Part shown: one piece after another, positions 34,801 through 45,465 of the stretch
How the letters are laid out: the number at the start of each line of letters is the position of its first letter
How positions within the stretch are numbered: the first letter of the stretch is position 1
From: Ignelater luminosus
Lineage: Eukaryota > Arthropoda > Insecta > Coleoptera > Elateridae
Length of the DNA: 64,000 bases
Direction of reading: 5' to 3'
Assembly (NCBI GenBank): GCA_011009095.1
Contig: VTPC01008750.1
Coordinates: 1 to 64,000 of the forward strand
Program-made: the position numbers and the translations under genes
Notes under the pieces: generated by a model
What the model saw: only the letters and a program-made list of their open reading frames with translations
The model's database searches: none
What the model was told of the DNA's origin: nothing

Positions 34801-36054
34801 AAAGAGATGGTTTTGGAAACTCAGCCAACGACTCGTTCTAAAAAGAGTAAGTTGAATTATGCAGCAGTATGGGGAACGTCAGCAGCCGGAAGGTCTTATG
34901 CCTATTTAGAAAAATTAAGTGTTTTGGATGTACCAGATCTATCAAGAAAATGTTCTTTAAGCACCAAAGAGAGTTGGCTCAGTAAGTACTATATTTCTAA
35001 CATTAAATTAATGTCTATTAGGCACATAGGAACATCATAATATATTTTTAAAGATGTGGAAATATTCACTGTGGGAAGTTATGGAACTAGCAGGTAAAGA
35101 AGAACTTGAAATTGCTAAAGCCAGTGCTGATACAGATGCCGATGGAACACCCTACATCACTGTTTTTCTTGATAGAGGATGATCGAAAAGATCATATGGA
35201 CACAGTTATACAGGCGTTGTAAGTCATACTCGAATTTGCTACTACGTAATATTCTTATAGCAGCAAATCAAGACTTAGCTAGTGATGACTGTAAAAGGAA
35301 GTTGGCATGATCTCACTAAATCGAATAAATTAACAAAATAGTTTTTTATTCTTAATATTCCAATTTGTCCAGCACTCTACATTAGTGTTTCATTTTTGCC
35401 TATGCGTTAACAAAACTATTTTTTCTTCATATTTCAGGCTTTAATTATAGGAAAGAATACAGGAAAATTATTATACTTGGACGTCAGAAATAAATACTGC
35501 AGTATTTGTTCGCTGTTTCAAAAACTGGACCGGTTCTTCAAGTGCGATGGAGTAAGACATTATAGTCGAAGAACAGTGTAGCGTTTTTATTCTCCCAGCT
35601 CAATGACTGGACCATTTATTGCTTACGGAGATTCTTCTGTATATAATAAAATAAAGCAAAATGTGCCTTATGATTTACAGGTACCATTAGCAGATTTGTT
35701 TTATATATAAATTTAATCTTTTAGGTTAAAAGAATTGCATATACAAATCATGTTGTGAAGAACTGCAGTACGTAGCTGTACAATATAGAAAATGACACGA
35801 AAAGTATTTCCTTAGCCGCACGAAAGATGTTTACAAAAGACACCATTGGAAATCTTGTTAAATATGTCCAAGGTGCAATATACGCAAATGCATATGGAGA
35901 TATAAATAGATTAAAAGAAGATATAAGGAACACGGTTAATCATGTTTTCGAAAATCATGTTAACTGCTAAGAAGATATTTGCGATCGTGCTGGAAAGACC
36001 GTAGACGACAGAACCCCAGAATTAACAAAAGTAGATCTGTTCTATGGCAAGTAA
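34801..36054 (+). pseudogene. Mutator-like transposase, copy 3 (at least four exons)
   Basis: Exon structure is still legible. About 34801-34981: LNYAAVWGTSAAGRSYAYLE, donor A|GTAAGT. 35054-35218: MWKYSLWEVMELAGKEELEI, GTPYITVFLDRG, TGA at 35180, SKRSYGHSYTGV, donor GTT|GTAAGT. 35438 to about 35680: ALIIGKNTGKLLYLDVRNKY, YGDSSVYNKIKQNVPYDLQ, donor CAG|GTACCA. After TTTTAG (about 35724): VKRIAYTNHVVKNC, KYVQGAIYANAYGDINRLKE and HVFENHVNC. The motifs match copies 1 and 2. It breaks off near 36054 and no YqaJ segment follows. Confidence 0.8.
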
Positions 36055-36557
36055 ACAAATAACAGAGCGGAGTTATAATATGATCCTATTAGCTCACGTT
36101 AATATGGGCAAAAGGTTAAATTTAGTTCAGAGAAATAGCTTTTAAATACGCTCTTTTTTAAGCGGATTAAAATACTACGAAGGCCATCTATGGTATTATA
36201 AACCGTAGAAAACATTTTTTGATAAAAGCGCGGGTAAAAATCTAAAACTATTGTAACGAAGTTATTTTGACTCTAATAAATTAAAAGACTGTTTATAGAA
36301 GAATTATAATTTGTTTGTAGATTTATCCGTACATTGTATACACCGGCGTGTTTATCCGGCTTTCCCCAGGTGGTGCCGCATGATAACGCTAGCAAATATT
36401 TATTATGGTATAATTCGAATACTAATATTTAAGTTATAAAATGAATTAGAAATTGAATTTTCGTATCAGTATTAGAGACCGCTAATACTTTTAAATTTTA
36501 TGAAGTTCTAATAGAAATTGTTTAATTGAAATTAATCATTTACCGATCGAATTATAA
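36055..36557. other. Gene-free AT-rich stretch
   Basis: No coding region or repeat terminus recognised. Confidence 0.4.
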
Positions 36558-36711
36558 ATTGTAATTATACTATTTTGAATCGCTTCATTAGCGGAGCGAA
36601 CCGAGCATTTATCCCCTCAATTAGGCCGTTTTGCCCACGCGAGGGCATCCCCACTACAAGCGTGGGGAGAACGAGCGGGTATAAATACAAACGCCCGACC
36701 GCAGTGAGGGC
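36558..36711 (+). repeat. 5' part of an LTR, with TATA box, cut by a LINE
   Basis: TGTAATTATAC at 36558 is a possible LTR start. A TATAAATA box lies at 36680-36687. The sequence ends in CCGCAGTGAGGGC (36699-36711), which recurs exactly at 42503-42515 on the far side of the LINE. The remainder of the LTR, up to a primer-binding site, is therefore placed at 42516-43276. The LTR start is tentative; the TATA box and the duplication are clear. Confidence 0.55.
36680..36687 (+). promoter_or_regulatory. TATA box of the interrupted LTR
   Basis: TATAAATA in a GC-rich context (GGGTATAAATACAAACG). Transcription would start about 25-30 bases downstream, close to the LINE insertion point at 36711/36712. 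Confidence 0.6.
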
Positions 36712-37488
36712 CCCTCTTGCAGCTTCAACCCTCGTCTATCGAACACTCGCTTCAGCAGCAGCAGCAAGTCAACTTAACGGTTTGTAAACCCTACAGCCTC
36801 CAACATCGTTTTTTGCGTGCAATCAGTCGTCCCTGTCTGTCTTTGCCACCGACGCACTCGTACAATCGTTATTATTATCTAAATTCATTAATTTAATAAT
36901 TACTAAACCGGTACATATCCTAAATTTACTTTTATCAACGTAACAGCCGACCTCGCGTAAGCTTCTCGAACCTTCGATCCTCCATAGGCCGGGTATTAAA
37001 CCAGGCCCGCGCGACCGCTTATACATCTGAACCAGCTAATTCAGCATATCAACCGCTAAACACCTTCATCACCATCTAATCACCTAATCTGTCCACCGAC
37101 ATTATCTCTAAATTCGCTTAATAATTCAATTAACCCATTCTCTATTATCACCACGTGGCATTCGACCACGTTTTACCTTTCACGGTTGCGTAGTCCCCCC
37201 TCTCCACGCACCGGACACTCAGTATCGATCCGGGCTTAGACTACGTGCTCGCCCCACTCCTTTACCAACGGTCACACTTATTGATCGGCCAACTTGGACC
37301 CCCTTCCACATTATCGATCCGCTTCAAACTACACAAACACTGCTCATTCACCACATTAATTATTACATTCAATACATTTAAAATACCGTATTAACCAAAT
37401 CAATCCAAATAAACCGAATTCCCCCTATTTAAACTACCACATCCCAACCTTCCAAATCTCTTTATCGTTCAGCACGTACAAAGACCTA

Positions 37489-39149
37489 ATGACTGCCCAA
37501 TCATTTCCTACTCTAATTTCCTACCAGCTATACCTAAAGCTAAAACCAAAAACCCCCGGCACGCCGGGAAGGACCCCCCTGGCTCCCCCCAAGACCTCCA
37601 CGACCCGAAACCCCAATTCAGACCCTCATCCTTTCGCTCCCAGCATTCTCCCACTCAACGCTCACCTCCCTCACGCACTAGCTCTCGAGCTAACTCCCGA
37701 GCCTCGCTGATGTCAGCAACCTCAGATCCCGACGCTATCCCCTATCCCACTAACCCGCAGCCCCCCTCTCCGACGATCCAACCGGAATATCTCCTTCCCC
37801 TCCCCACTCCCCCCCGAACGTACGCCTCAGTAGCCTCATCCGCACCCTACTATCCCATCTACACCAACTCCCAGCCAGTTTACCAGTCGCCCCAACCTAC
37901 CTACTTCCAGCAACCCCAAGGAATGCCCATCAACTACTCCACCGCCGCCAACACACTCGTCCATCCATACCCACAAGTATACTCAGTCCCCCAATCGGAC
38001 TGCCCAGAGGTCTCCTTTATCCTCAACACGGCCCACCAACTTTCCCAAAGCCAAACTCTCCCCCAAAACTCGGCATTTGCCCAAATCCCACACGCCCCTT
38101 CTACCTCTCACTTTTCCACCCCCCACCGCCACCAGACCCAAACGTTCAACCACAATCATCATCCCCCCCAAGTACGCACCACTTCCTCTCACCAACACAT
38201 GACCCAGAATGGACCACAGTCACCAAAAAACGCCGTACCGCAAACCCCAACTCCCCCCTTCCCCAACCCTCCTCAAACACCCGCGCATACTTCCTCTCTG
38301 GCATCCCCCAAGCCTACCACTCTAACAAGGCGCTTCATTCCCTCCTTAAACAAATCCCCGGCCTCCAAATATCCGAAATTTCCACCCTTCGCAACCACTC
38401 TCCAAAAATCCTAAGCCCACAAAGCAACATGCAAGACAAACTTTCAACCTTAGGCCACCTCATAGGTGAGCCTATCCATGTCACCCTCCGCTTCCCCCCC
38501 CCCCCACACCCCAACCCCCCCCCCCTCCCAGATCACCCACCTTCTCCTGCGTTATCCGCAACGTTGGCCATGACATCACCATCGAAGATGTCACCTCCGC
38601 CCTCCAGGAACAAAACATCCAATTCACCCGGGTCTGGTGCATCAAGTCCAAGGCTCTTGCGTGTGCTCACCACATGCAAGAAGTCACTCGACGCGCTCCT
38701 GAGCCAGGGGCTTGTCATGTTCCACCACCACTATTCCACGGAACCCTCCAACCCCCCTAATCACCAACCCGCTCACCTCAGACTGCCCTGACAAACGCCC
38801 CACCTGTGGAGTGTGCGGCGCGTCGCACCCCACCTCCTCCTGTAAAACAGCCACCACCCCAAAATGCGCCAACTGCAACGGCGATCATGTCGCCTTCTCC
38901 CTTAAATGCCCCAAACGCCCTACAGCTCCAGACAAAGCCACGGCGCCCCTCCGCCCCGCAGACACACCTGACCCAGAGTCCCGCCTCCGCACTTTCCTTA
39001 GCTTCATTTCCCACACCCTCTTAAACATCTTCCCCCAGGACCGCGACAGAATTCAAGGAATCCTGTCCCACCAAATCCAATCCCACTACCAACTGCGCAT
39101 GATCCCCAGCTACTCCGGAAATCTCCTTCATTTCACCTTCTCCCACTAA
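37489..39149 (+). pseudogene. LINE ORF1 (Gag-like, PRE_C2HC and CCHC knuckles)
   Basis: Starting at ATG 37489, a long Pro/Ser/Gln-rich region is followed, after frame changes at about 37710 and 38270, by YFLSGIPQAYHSNKALHSLL, a PRE_C2HC-type domain (about 38287-38420). Zinc knuckles follow: CGVCGASHPTSSC and CANCNGDHVAFSLKC (about 38811-38920). This order is characteristic of Jockey-clade ORF1, an RNA-binding nucleocapsid-like protein. It ends with TAA at 39149, 43 bp before ORF2. Several frameshifts lie at or near long C runs (for example about 38498 and 38517), so some could be sequencing artefacts. Confidence 0.8.
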
Positions 39150-39192
39150 GCTACAACCCGCAACCTTCCCCTCCCCCCTTTTCGACACTGCC

Positions 39193-41995
39193 ATGGCGGA
39201 CATCAAGATAGGCACAGTTAACATTAATGGTCTCCGAAATAAGATCCTCCTCATACAAAACCTCATCCAGACCGACAACATCCACATTCTTTCACTCACG
39301 GAGACCAAACTCTCTCCACGCCTCCCTCTCTCCATCCCAGGGTTCCACATTTACCGCAAAGAAGCTCCCCGAGTTCGCGCAGGTGTGGCCCTTGCCATTT
39401 CATCTCAAATCCCAAGCGATAACCACCAAATCCCTAATGAATTTTCCCATCTCCACTGCTGCGCCGCCACTGCCTACTTCCGCAACATCCCCACACAGAT
39501 ATTCTCTCTTTACCCCCCCCCGGGCCATGCCCCTCTCCCAGTCGACTTCCTCGAGTACGCTGCCTCGCTTCCGCGGGCGATCGTGATGGGCGACTTCAAC
39601 GCACGTCACATCTCCCTTGGGGACGGGACATCCAACCGGAGAAGCGACTCCCTTGCCGACACCATCCTTTGCCTCCCCTCTACCATATCCCCAACGATAA
39701 CCCTACCTTCATAGGAAACGGCGGCTTCTCCATCCCCGACCACATCCTCATCACCGACTCCCTCACACCCTACTTCAATGAACATCGCCACCCCCGTGGC
39801 CTCCGACCACCTGCCCCTAATTACACCGTCCTCCCTCCTCTCCTTCCCTCACCGCACTTCCCCCTCCCGTGCCATCAGGGACTGGAACAAAGCCCGTTGG
39901 TACGAGTTCCAATCCCACATCGAGACCCACCTCCCACCGAACCCTCCTCTATCCAACATCCAAGACATCGACGCTACCATCCAACTCCTTACTAACACCA
40001 TCCGTGACGCCGTCCACGTGGCTGTGCTGGAAAGAACAATCAAATTGCACCGTCCACCCCTCCCCCCTGCTATTCGCAGCATTATCCAAGACAAACGCAG
40101 AGTCTACCGCCTGCTTCTCAGAACTCGAGATCCCATGGTCAAGACGCAGTGGAACAGACTCAACGCCCTGGTCCGGCGAAACACCGCCCGGTTCAGGGAA
40201 GAACGGTGGACTGTTGCCTGCTCTAGCCTGGATCACCGAAACGGCCGCCAATTCTGGCAAAAATTCCAGTCCCTCACGGGCCAAAAACGCTCCAGACTCC
40301 AACATCTCGACAACCACGGCGACAAAATCACCGACCCCCAGTCCCAGGCTGACTTCTTTGCTGACACTCTTGCAAACATTCACCAGCCACCCACAGAGCC
40401 CCGCTTCAACGATCGCCATTTCCACCGAGTCAATGAGCACATCGAAAACCATCCCCTAGTGATGGTCCCCCCTCCCCTCCCCCTGAACTACCTCGCCCAG
40501 ACATCATTGCCCCTATCAGTGAAGTCGAAACATCCACCGCCATCGCCTCTGGCAAGAACTCCGCCCCCGGCGAGGACACCATCACCAGAAGGGCTCTGCG
40601 CCATCTTCCCCCGCTCGCTATTACCCTGCTCACTATCATCTTTAACTGCTGCCTACTCAGCGGTTACTTCCCCTCCGCCTGGAAAACTGCCCAGGTCATC
40701 ATGCTTCTAAAACCAAACATGCGAGCCTCCGATCCCTGTTCCTACAGACCCATCGCCCTCCTCAACGTTCTCGGCAAGATCTTCGAGAGGATCCTCACCG
40801 ACCGACTCACCGTATTCGCCACTGACCATGACATAATTCCCAACCACCAATTCGGCTTTCAGAAAGGTAGATCCACTAACGATCTTATTCTCCGCCTCCA
40901 CTCAGACGCCAGCAGAGCCATAAACTCCGGCCGCTGCGTGATAGCCACATTTCTAGACATCGAACGTGCTTTCGATAAGGTTCGGCACGAGGGACTTCTC
41001 CTCAAGCTCATCCAGGCCAACCTCCCCCTCCCATTCGTCCGTGTTATCAACAGCTTTCTGTCTCATCGACAACACCAAGTCCGAGTCGGCCAAAACCTCT
41101 CGAGAATATTCACCCCCCTCGCAGGCGTCCCCCAAGGGGCCATCCTCTCTCCCATGCTCTTCACCCTCTTCTGCCGAGACATCCCCCTCCCCCAACACCC
41201 CAGCACCAGCCTGCTCCAATACGCGGACGACACCGCACTCTGGGTGTCGACCGGGACCGCCGCCGCCGGCTCCAGGATCCTCTCGCAAGAACTTGCGAGG
41301 CTAGAGGTTTGGCTCCGACGGTGGCGTATAAAACCCAACCCCAACAAAACACAAACCATCCTTTTCCGACATAAACATCAAACACAAACCCGCCGCCTCA
41401 CCTCTAATAACATCCACCTGGACCTCTGGGGATCCCCCTCGAGCTCTCCCCACACATTAAATACCTCGGAAACACCTTCTCCGCCACCCTTAATTGGGCA
41501 GAGGAGACGCGGCTCTGCCTGTCGACAGTGCGGGAACGCGCCTCCCTCCTCTCTAAGATCCGTGGCGGCATCACCGGCTGCCACTCCGGCACCCTCATCC
41601 ACACGTATAAAACATACATCCGACCCATCCTAGACTACAGATTCTCATGCTTCTCCACCTCTCCCAAGCGCTTCATCAAACAACTCCTATCCAAAGAGAG
41701 GGCCATCTGTAGGAGGATTCTCCGCCTAGATCGGTTCCACCCCTCCGGGGAGATTTGCGACCCCGCCGCAATTCCCCCTATAGACGCCCGCCTCGAACTC
41801 CTAAGGCATCGCTTTGCCACCGAAGCCATTGCCACCAACAATACCTTCATCCTAGACGTCCTCCGCTCCCATCCAAGCAGCAACCGCTGGAAACCGAGGG
41901 TGAAAATGAAACACCCTCCCTCCAGATTCCTAAAATGCGCACCCAGGATCTTCCTCCTGACCTACAGGAGGTTCTTGATTCCACGCCACTAACCT
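39193..41995 (+). pseudogene. LINE ORF2: APE endonuclease plus reverse transcriptase
   Basis: ATG 39193 begins MADIKIGTVNINGLRNK. The endonuclease motifs follow: LTETKL (E), IVMGDFNARH (D, N) and, after a frameshift near 39690, SIPDHILIT and VASDHLPLI (SDH). The RT domain (40701-41430) has SYRPIALLNVLGKIFERIL, QFGFQKGRSTNDLILRL, IATFLDIERAFDKVRHEGLL, GVPQGAILSPMLF and the active site YADDTALW. The C-terminal region (41528-41992) carries SLLSKIRGGITGCHSGTLI and YIRPILDYRF. This is a Jockey-type ORF2 of about normal length. At least three frameshifts (near 39690, 40470 and 41430) disrupt it. Confidence 0.9.
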
Positions 41996-42502
41996 ACAGA
42001 TAACCCCCTCAAACCACCCCCCCATCCTCTTAACTAACTAAAATCCCCAAATCCTCCCACAGCGCGAACTGTGGGGGGTGGTGGTTCTGAAAAGAACCGT
42101 TTCCCACAACCTCACATAATACATCACACATCACCACATAACACCCCACACACCATCACCACACGCCACCACCACACATCATTACCAGAACAAGCCTTTC
42201 AGCCCCTCTCCGATATCTCTCGACAGCCCCATTTTTCAGCCGTCACCAACATCATTCTCCACCTACACGGCCCCGTCTACTCGTCTACCCTCCACCCACC
42301 ATCTCACCGCGAAGCCTCCCAATCCACCTCACCTGCCTTGCCACTTCATCTAACTCAAATTCCAACCACACCTGCCTCGACGGTTTTACGGAGAAGAAAC
42401 GCGTTCTGGCTTCCCCCCCACCACAGCACCTTTTCTATCAAGGCTTGAGAGACGAATAGCGTCTAAAGCCGCTGCACTGAGTATGCAGCACCCTGCGATG
42501 AC
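41996..42502 (+). other. LINE 3' UTR with strong hairpins
   Basis: Two overlapping hairpins can form at 42052-42108: CCCACAG/CTGTGGG, and an inner GGTTCT-GAAA-AGAACC (42083-42098) extended by GTGGG/CCCAC. The GAAA loop is a GNRA tetraloop. Read on the minus strand, the inner hairpin is GGTTCT-TTTC-AGAACC, identical to the histone 3' stem-loop consensus. Such 3' structures can serve LINE reverse transcriptase recognition, which is the simpler interpretation. Confidence 0.55.
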
Positions 42503-42515
42503 CCGCAGTGAGGGC
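42503..42515 (+). repeat. Target site duplication of the LINE, right copy
   Basis: CCGCAGTGAGGGC, identical to 36699-36711. Thirteen bases is a normal length for LINE integration. Confidence 0.75.
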
Positions 42516-43276
42516 AGTTCCGTTCCAGAAGTCCAGCAGTCATCACATCAGCCGAATTCTAGTAAGTAAACCGAACAGGTAAAGAGGTGCCCTCTCCTGC
42601 TTGACCGTTCTCCTTGTTTTTTTTTCTACACCGTTCTCTTCCTTTCCTCTTGCGAGATCCGTCCCGTCCCTACTTGTAACTGTATTGCCGGTGCGGCGGT
42701 CGATCCGACGCATCGTCGGTCTAGTCCAAGTCCGGTCATTCTGGTACGGGTGAGGCGGTCGATCTGACTCATCTCTGCTGGGTGGCTCTGTGCCCTGCCT
42801 ACTTACGGCTGTATTACCGGTGCGGCAGTCGATCCGACGCATCGGCGGTCCGGTCCAAGCCCGGTTACTCCGGCGCAGGTGAGGCGGTCGATTCGACTCA
42901 TCACCGCTAGGTAACTCCGCATCCATTCTCTTCGTATTCCCCGCTCATCACCATAAAGCACCTGATCCGACTAAACGCATACCCGACTCTGTATAACCGC
43001 ACGCCGCCCGCTTGCTGCACTACCGGTAATAACGATCCCAGAATTGGGTGTAGTGGCTAAGTAGTAGCTTGTATTTGCTTGTTTGTATGCTTACTGTAAT
43101 ACCTGCTTGAATTAAGAGATTGTTTGGGCTTGATCGGTGTTTTCTTTCTATATTAAGCTCTCCGAGTTTCTCTTTCCGCCGTCGACCCCTGGAGTCATCA
43201 GGTCTCCATCGTAGCTGCCCGGTGAGCCCTTGCCCGACCGACCCAAGGGCGAGGTGGGTGAGTAAACCCCCTTACA
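42516..43276 (+). repeat. 3' part of the LTR interrupted by the LINE
   Basis: The region joins the target duplication to a terminal CA directly before a primer-binding site. It contains a two-unit tandem repeat (42665-42921). With the 36558-36711 part it would make an LTR of roughly 0.9 kb, plausible for a gypsy-group element. Small open frames within it are not meaningful. Confidence 0.5.
42665..42921 (+). repeat. Tandem repeat, two units of about 128 bp, each with an internal half-repeat
   Basis: Unit 1 (about 42665-42793) and unit 2 (about 42794-42921) share CCTACTT...TGTATT and CGGTGCGGC(G/A)GTCGATCC. Inside each unit the theme GTGCGGCGGTCGATCC-GACGCATC recurs as GTGAGGCGGTCGATYTGACTCATC-like sequence, giving four related blocks about 64 bp apart. 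The array lies in the LTR just upstream of the primer-binding site. Confidence 0.75.
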
Positions 43277-43281
43277 AAATC

Positions 43282-43293
43282 TGGCGCCCGAGC
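43282..43293 (+). other. Candidate retrotransposon primer-binding site
   Basis: TGGCGCCCGAGC follows ...TTACA-AAATC at the LTR end. It closely resembles the tRNA-Lys type PBS TGGCGCCCGAAC, with one mismatch. A PBS a few bases after a terminal CA is the expected layout of the 5' end of an LTR retrotransposon. Confidence 0.6.
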
Positions 43294-44578
43294 ACCGACC
43301 GCCCGAGCATCGGAAAGAAAGCGTAACACTATACAAGAAGCAACAGGACGAGAAACTAAGAAAACGAAAATCATTAGCCAAAAGCAGCCAAGAAGCTAAA
43401 ATTTAATGATAGCGTGAATAGGAAAGAAAATAAGAAAGATCTAGATTATAGTGTTTGCATAGCTGAAGTAGCAATAAATGAAGAAAACATCAAACAAGAT
43501 GATTGAAAAGCTGAAGGTTAATATTAGCTGGTGTGGTATTTTAGACATGAAACATATATTGTAAGCGTTATTTTTGAGGTTTCTGAATAGCAACAGAAGA
43601 TAATTGCCGATAGTGTAGGACAGTTTGATAACCATTATATCTTACACAAATAATGCATCGACTAACAGTTTCAAGTTTTGGAGCTGTAGTAAAGCGTAGG
43701 GATTCCACATCATGTGACGCACTTGTAAAGTCTATTTAAAGCCCAAGACAATTTTCAACTTCAGCTACCGAACATGGGAAGCAAAACGAGCGTGTGGCTA
43801 TCAGCAGATATTCTGATATCATTAAGCAACCGATTCATCCTTCCACAATCTTTATTGACACTAAACTGGCTTCTTGGCTGTCTTTTCAGATGGTAGAATT
43901 GTCATACTATTTATGGATTAAACAGATTATTTTCTTCAATTAAAGTAAAATTCCAAGTTCCTATAAAACTGAAATCTTCATTTTAAAAATTTAATATTTC
44001 AACACAAATTATTTTCTAGGTCACTGAAACACACTAAAAATACATTCATTATCATGTGTCACATTTCATAAGTAAAATAATGTAACTTACAACGTCTGCA
44101 TGTCTGATCACCGCAGCATACAAAGTGTATCAACTTACAAAATACGAGTGTAGATAAAATTACTATATTGTACTATAAAGAGTTTACATTGTGAACCAAT
44201 ATAACTGCAAAGTGCAGAATTGTATAATTCTACCTGTTACCTAGATTTGTAAAATGTTATATTTGCAGAACTGTGATTTCATTAGCCTGGTTATTGTCAT
44301 ATTTATTGTTGTGTCAACTAACTTGAAATGTATAAATAGGAAATTTGGAAACTTAACAAACAGTATTATCATTCAATTGGTTTTACTCACTACAAATGTA
44401 TTAGCTGGTCATAAAGTCTTTCAATTGAGCTTAACTGGTCCATGAGACCGTGGACCAGGCTAGACGTAACAACCGGGATTAGACCTCAAAGCTAATCTCC
44501 GACCGCAAGCTTCAGCACACTCTCCGAACTTTGCTCACACACCTTAATAAAAAAACCCATGTTATATTTTATTTTACA
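43294..44578. other. No gene recognised after the PBS
   Basis: A purine-rich leader (to about 43430) gives way to AT-rich DNA. The gag/pol of the PBS-bearing element is not visible, so that element is truncated. A perfect 8-bp hairpin CTGGTCCA/TGGACCAG lies at 44435-44458, with an 8-base loop. Confidence 0.4.
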
Positions 44579-44750
44579 GGAATTATAAATGCAGAAGAAA
44601 TTGTAGAAAAATGAAATGTCTGCATAAGTAACTATTTCTAGGCTTAAATTAATAGATACTGTCAGAAATAAGCAAGTCTCATGTTTAGAACTTGAAAACG
44701 GAGAAATTCGATTAAAAAGCAGTCATAATTATTATTATCAGGTACTTTGG
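44579..44750 (+). pseudogene. YqaJ-type nuclease fragment
   Basis: After an acceptor-like TTTATTTTACAG the frame gives GIINAEEIVE followed by a break, matching the conserved D/N-x-x-I-V-E-x-K catalytic block of YqaJ recombinases. In the next frame SCLELENGEIRLKSSHNYYY and YYYQV match the later strand pair (usually H-x-Y-Y-x-Q-V-Q). It most likely comes from a fourth copy of the Mutator/YqaJ family. It joins P-element sequence within about 30 bp. Confidence 0.6.
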
Positions 44751-44769
44751 CTGTTGTATAACATGCATA

Positions 44770-45340
44770 AAAACAAACAAAGACGTAACAAAAGAGTATT
44801 ATTTTATTAAGGGACGGATAACAACCATACGATCAATGGTTTATATATGGCAAACATTTAGCCGTAATGGTTTCAAATATTTCGTTCCTCGAGCTTTGAA
44901 TCAAGACCATGTTGAAAATCTATTTTCACAAATCCGGTAGCATGGAATAAGTAATTCAAACCCGACCTGCCATCACTTCATTGCTGCATTGAAAAATGTA
45001 ATTGTAAATGCATTAGGTAAACAGTTTATTCAAGGCAGTAATTGTGAAGATAATGGTTGCACATCAATTACAGGCCTAGTTCATCTGCTACACAATAGCT
45101 ATGATTCCAAACCAAATGCTGATGATGAATCTAACAACCACACTATATGAACTAATGTGGATAAAGAATTAATAAATAAAATCATCAATGATGACAAAGA
45201 AAGCCAGGCATCTGCATATGTTGTTGGGTATATTTTAAACAAACTTGATATTCCCAACTGTGATGATTGTTATGTTAATTTTTTTACTTCTGAAATACAT
45301 AACATATATACACCACTCTAAAAGAATATGAAAATAAAGA
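44770..45340 (+). pseudogene. P-element/THAP9-like transposase, C-terminal fragment
   Basis: The reading NGFKYFVPRALNQDHVENLF, then ISNSNPTCHHFIAALKNVIV, GSNCEDNGCTSITGLVHLLH, SQASAYVVGYILNKLDIPNC is the conserved C-terminal region of THAP9/P-type transposases (L-N-Q-D-x-x-E-x-x-F-x-x-I-R). A TAG replaces a codon within FSQIR*HG and TGA interrupts after HTI. The THAP finger and catalytic core are absent. Pogo sequence begins about 130 bp later. Confidence 0.75.
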
Positions 45341-45465
45341 AAGTCACCTAAAATATGCAAGCAACATGGTAATTGAGATGACACAAATTATACATGTGAA
45401 GTTATACAACTTTCTTGATTCTAACGGCCACATCAAAGATTTACTTACTACTTTCAAACAAATGA

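Larger units (their letters stand above)
36712..42502 (+). mobile_element. Jockey-like non-LTR retrotransposon (LINE), about 5.8 kb
   Basis: The element is bounded by the 13-bp direct repeat CCGCAGTGAGGGC (36699-36711 and 42503-42515). It has a long non-coding 5' region (36712-37488), ORF1 with Gag-like zinc knuckles, ORF2 with APE endonuclease and RT, and a structured 3' UTR. The coding strand is strikingly C-rich and G-poor, unlike the AT-rich surroundings. Frameshifts interrupt both ORFs. No poly(A) tail is evident at the 3' boundary, so that boundary rests on the duplication alone. Confidence 0.85.

Noticed and set aside
38778..39014. Gly-rich minus-strand frame opposite the LINE zinc knuckles
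   Set aside because: Composition artefact of the C-rich sense strand.
40430..41385. Long open frames on the minus strand across the LINE
   Set aside because: They mirror the C-rich, stop-poor sense strand and have no domain motifs; shadows of ORF2.
42070..42110. A genuine histone gene 3' end on the minus strand
   Set aside because: No histone coding sequence lies upstream on that strand; the hairpin is better explained as LINE 3' UTR structure.
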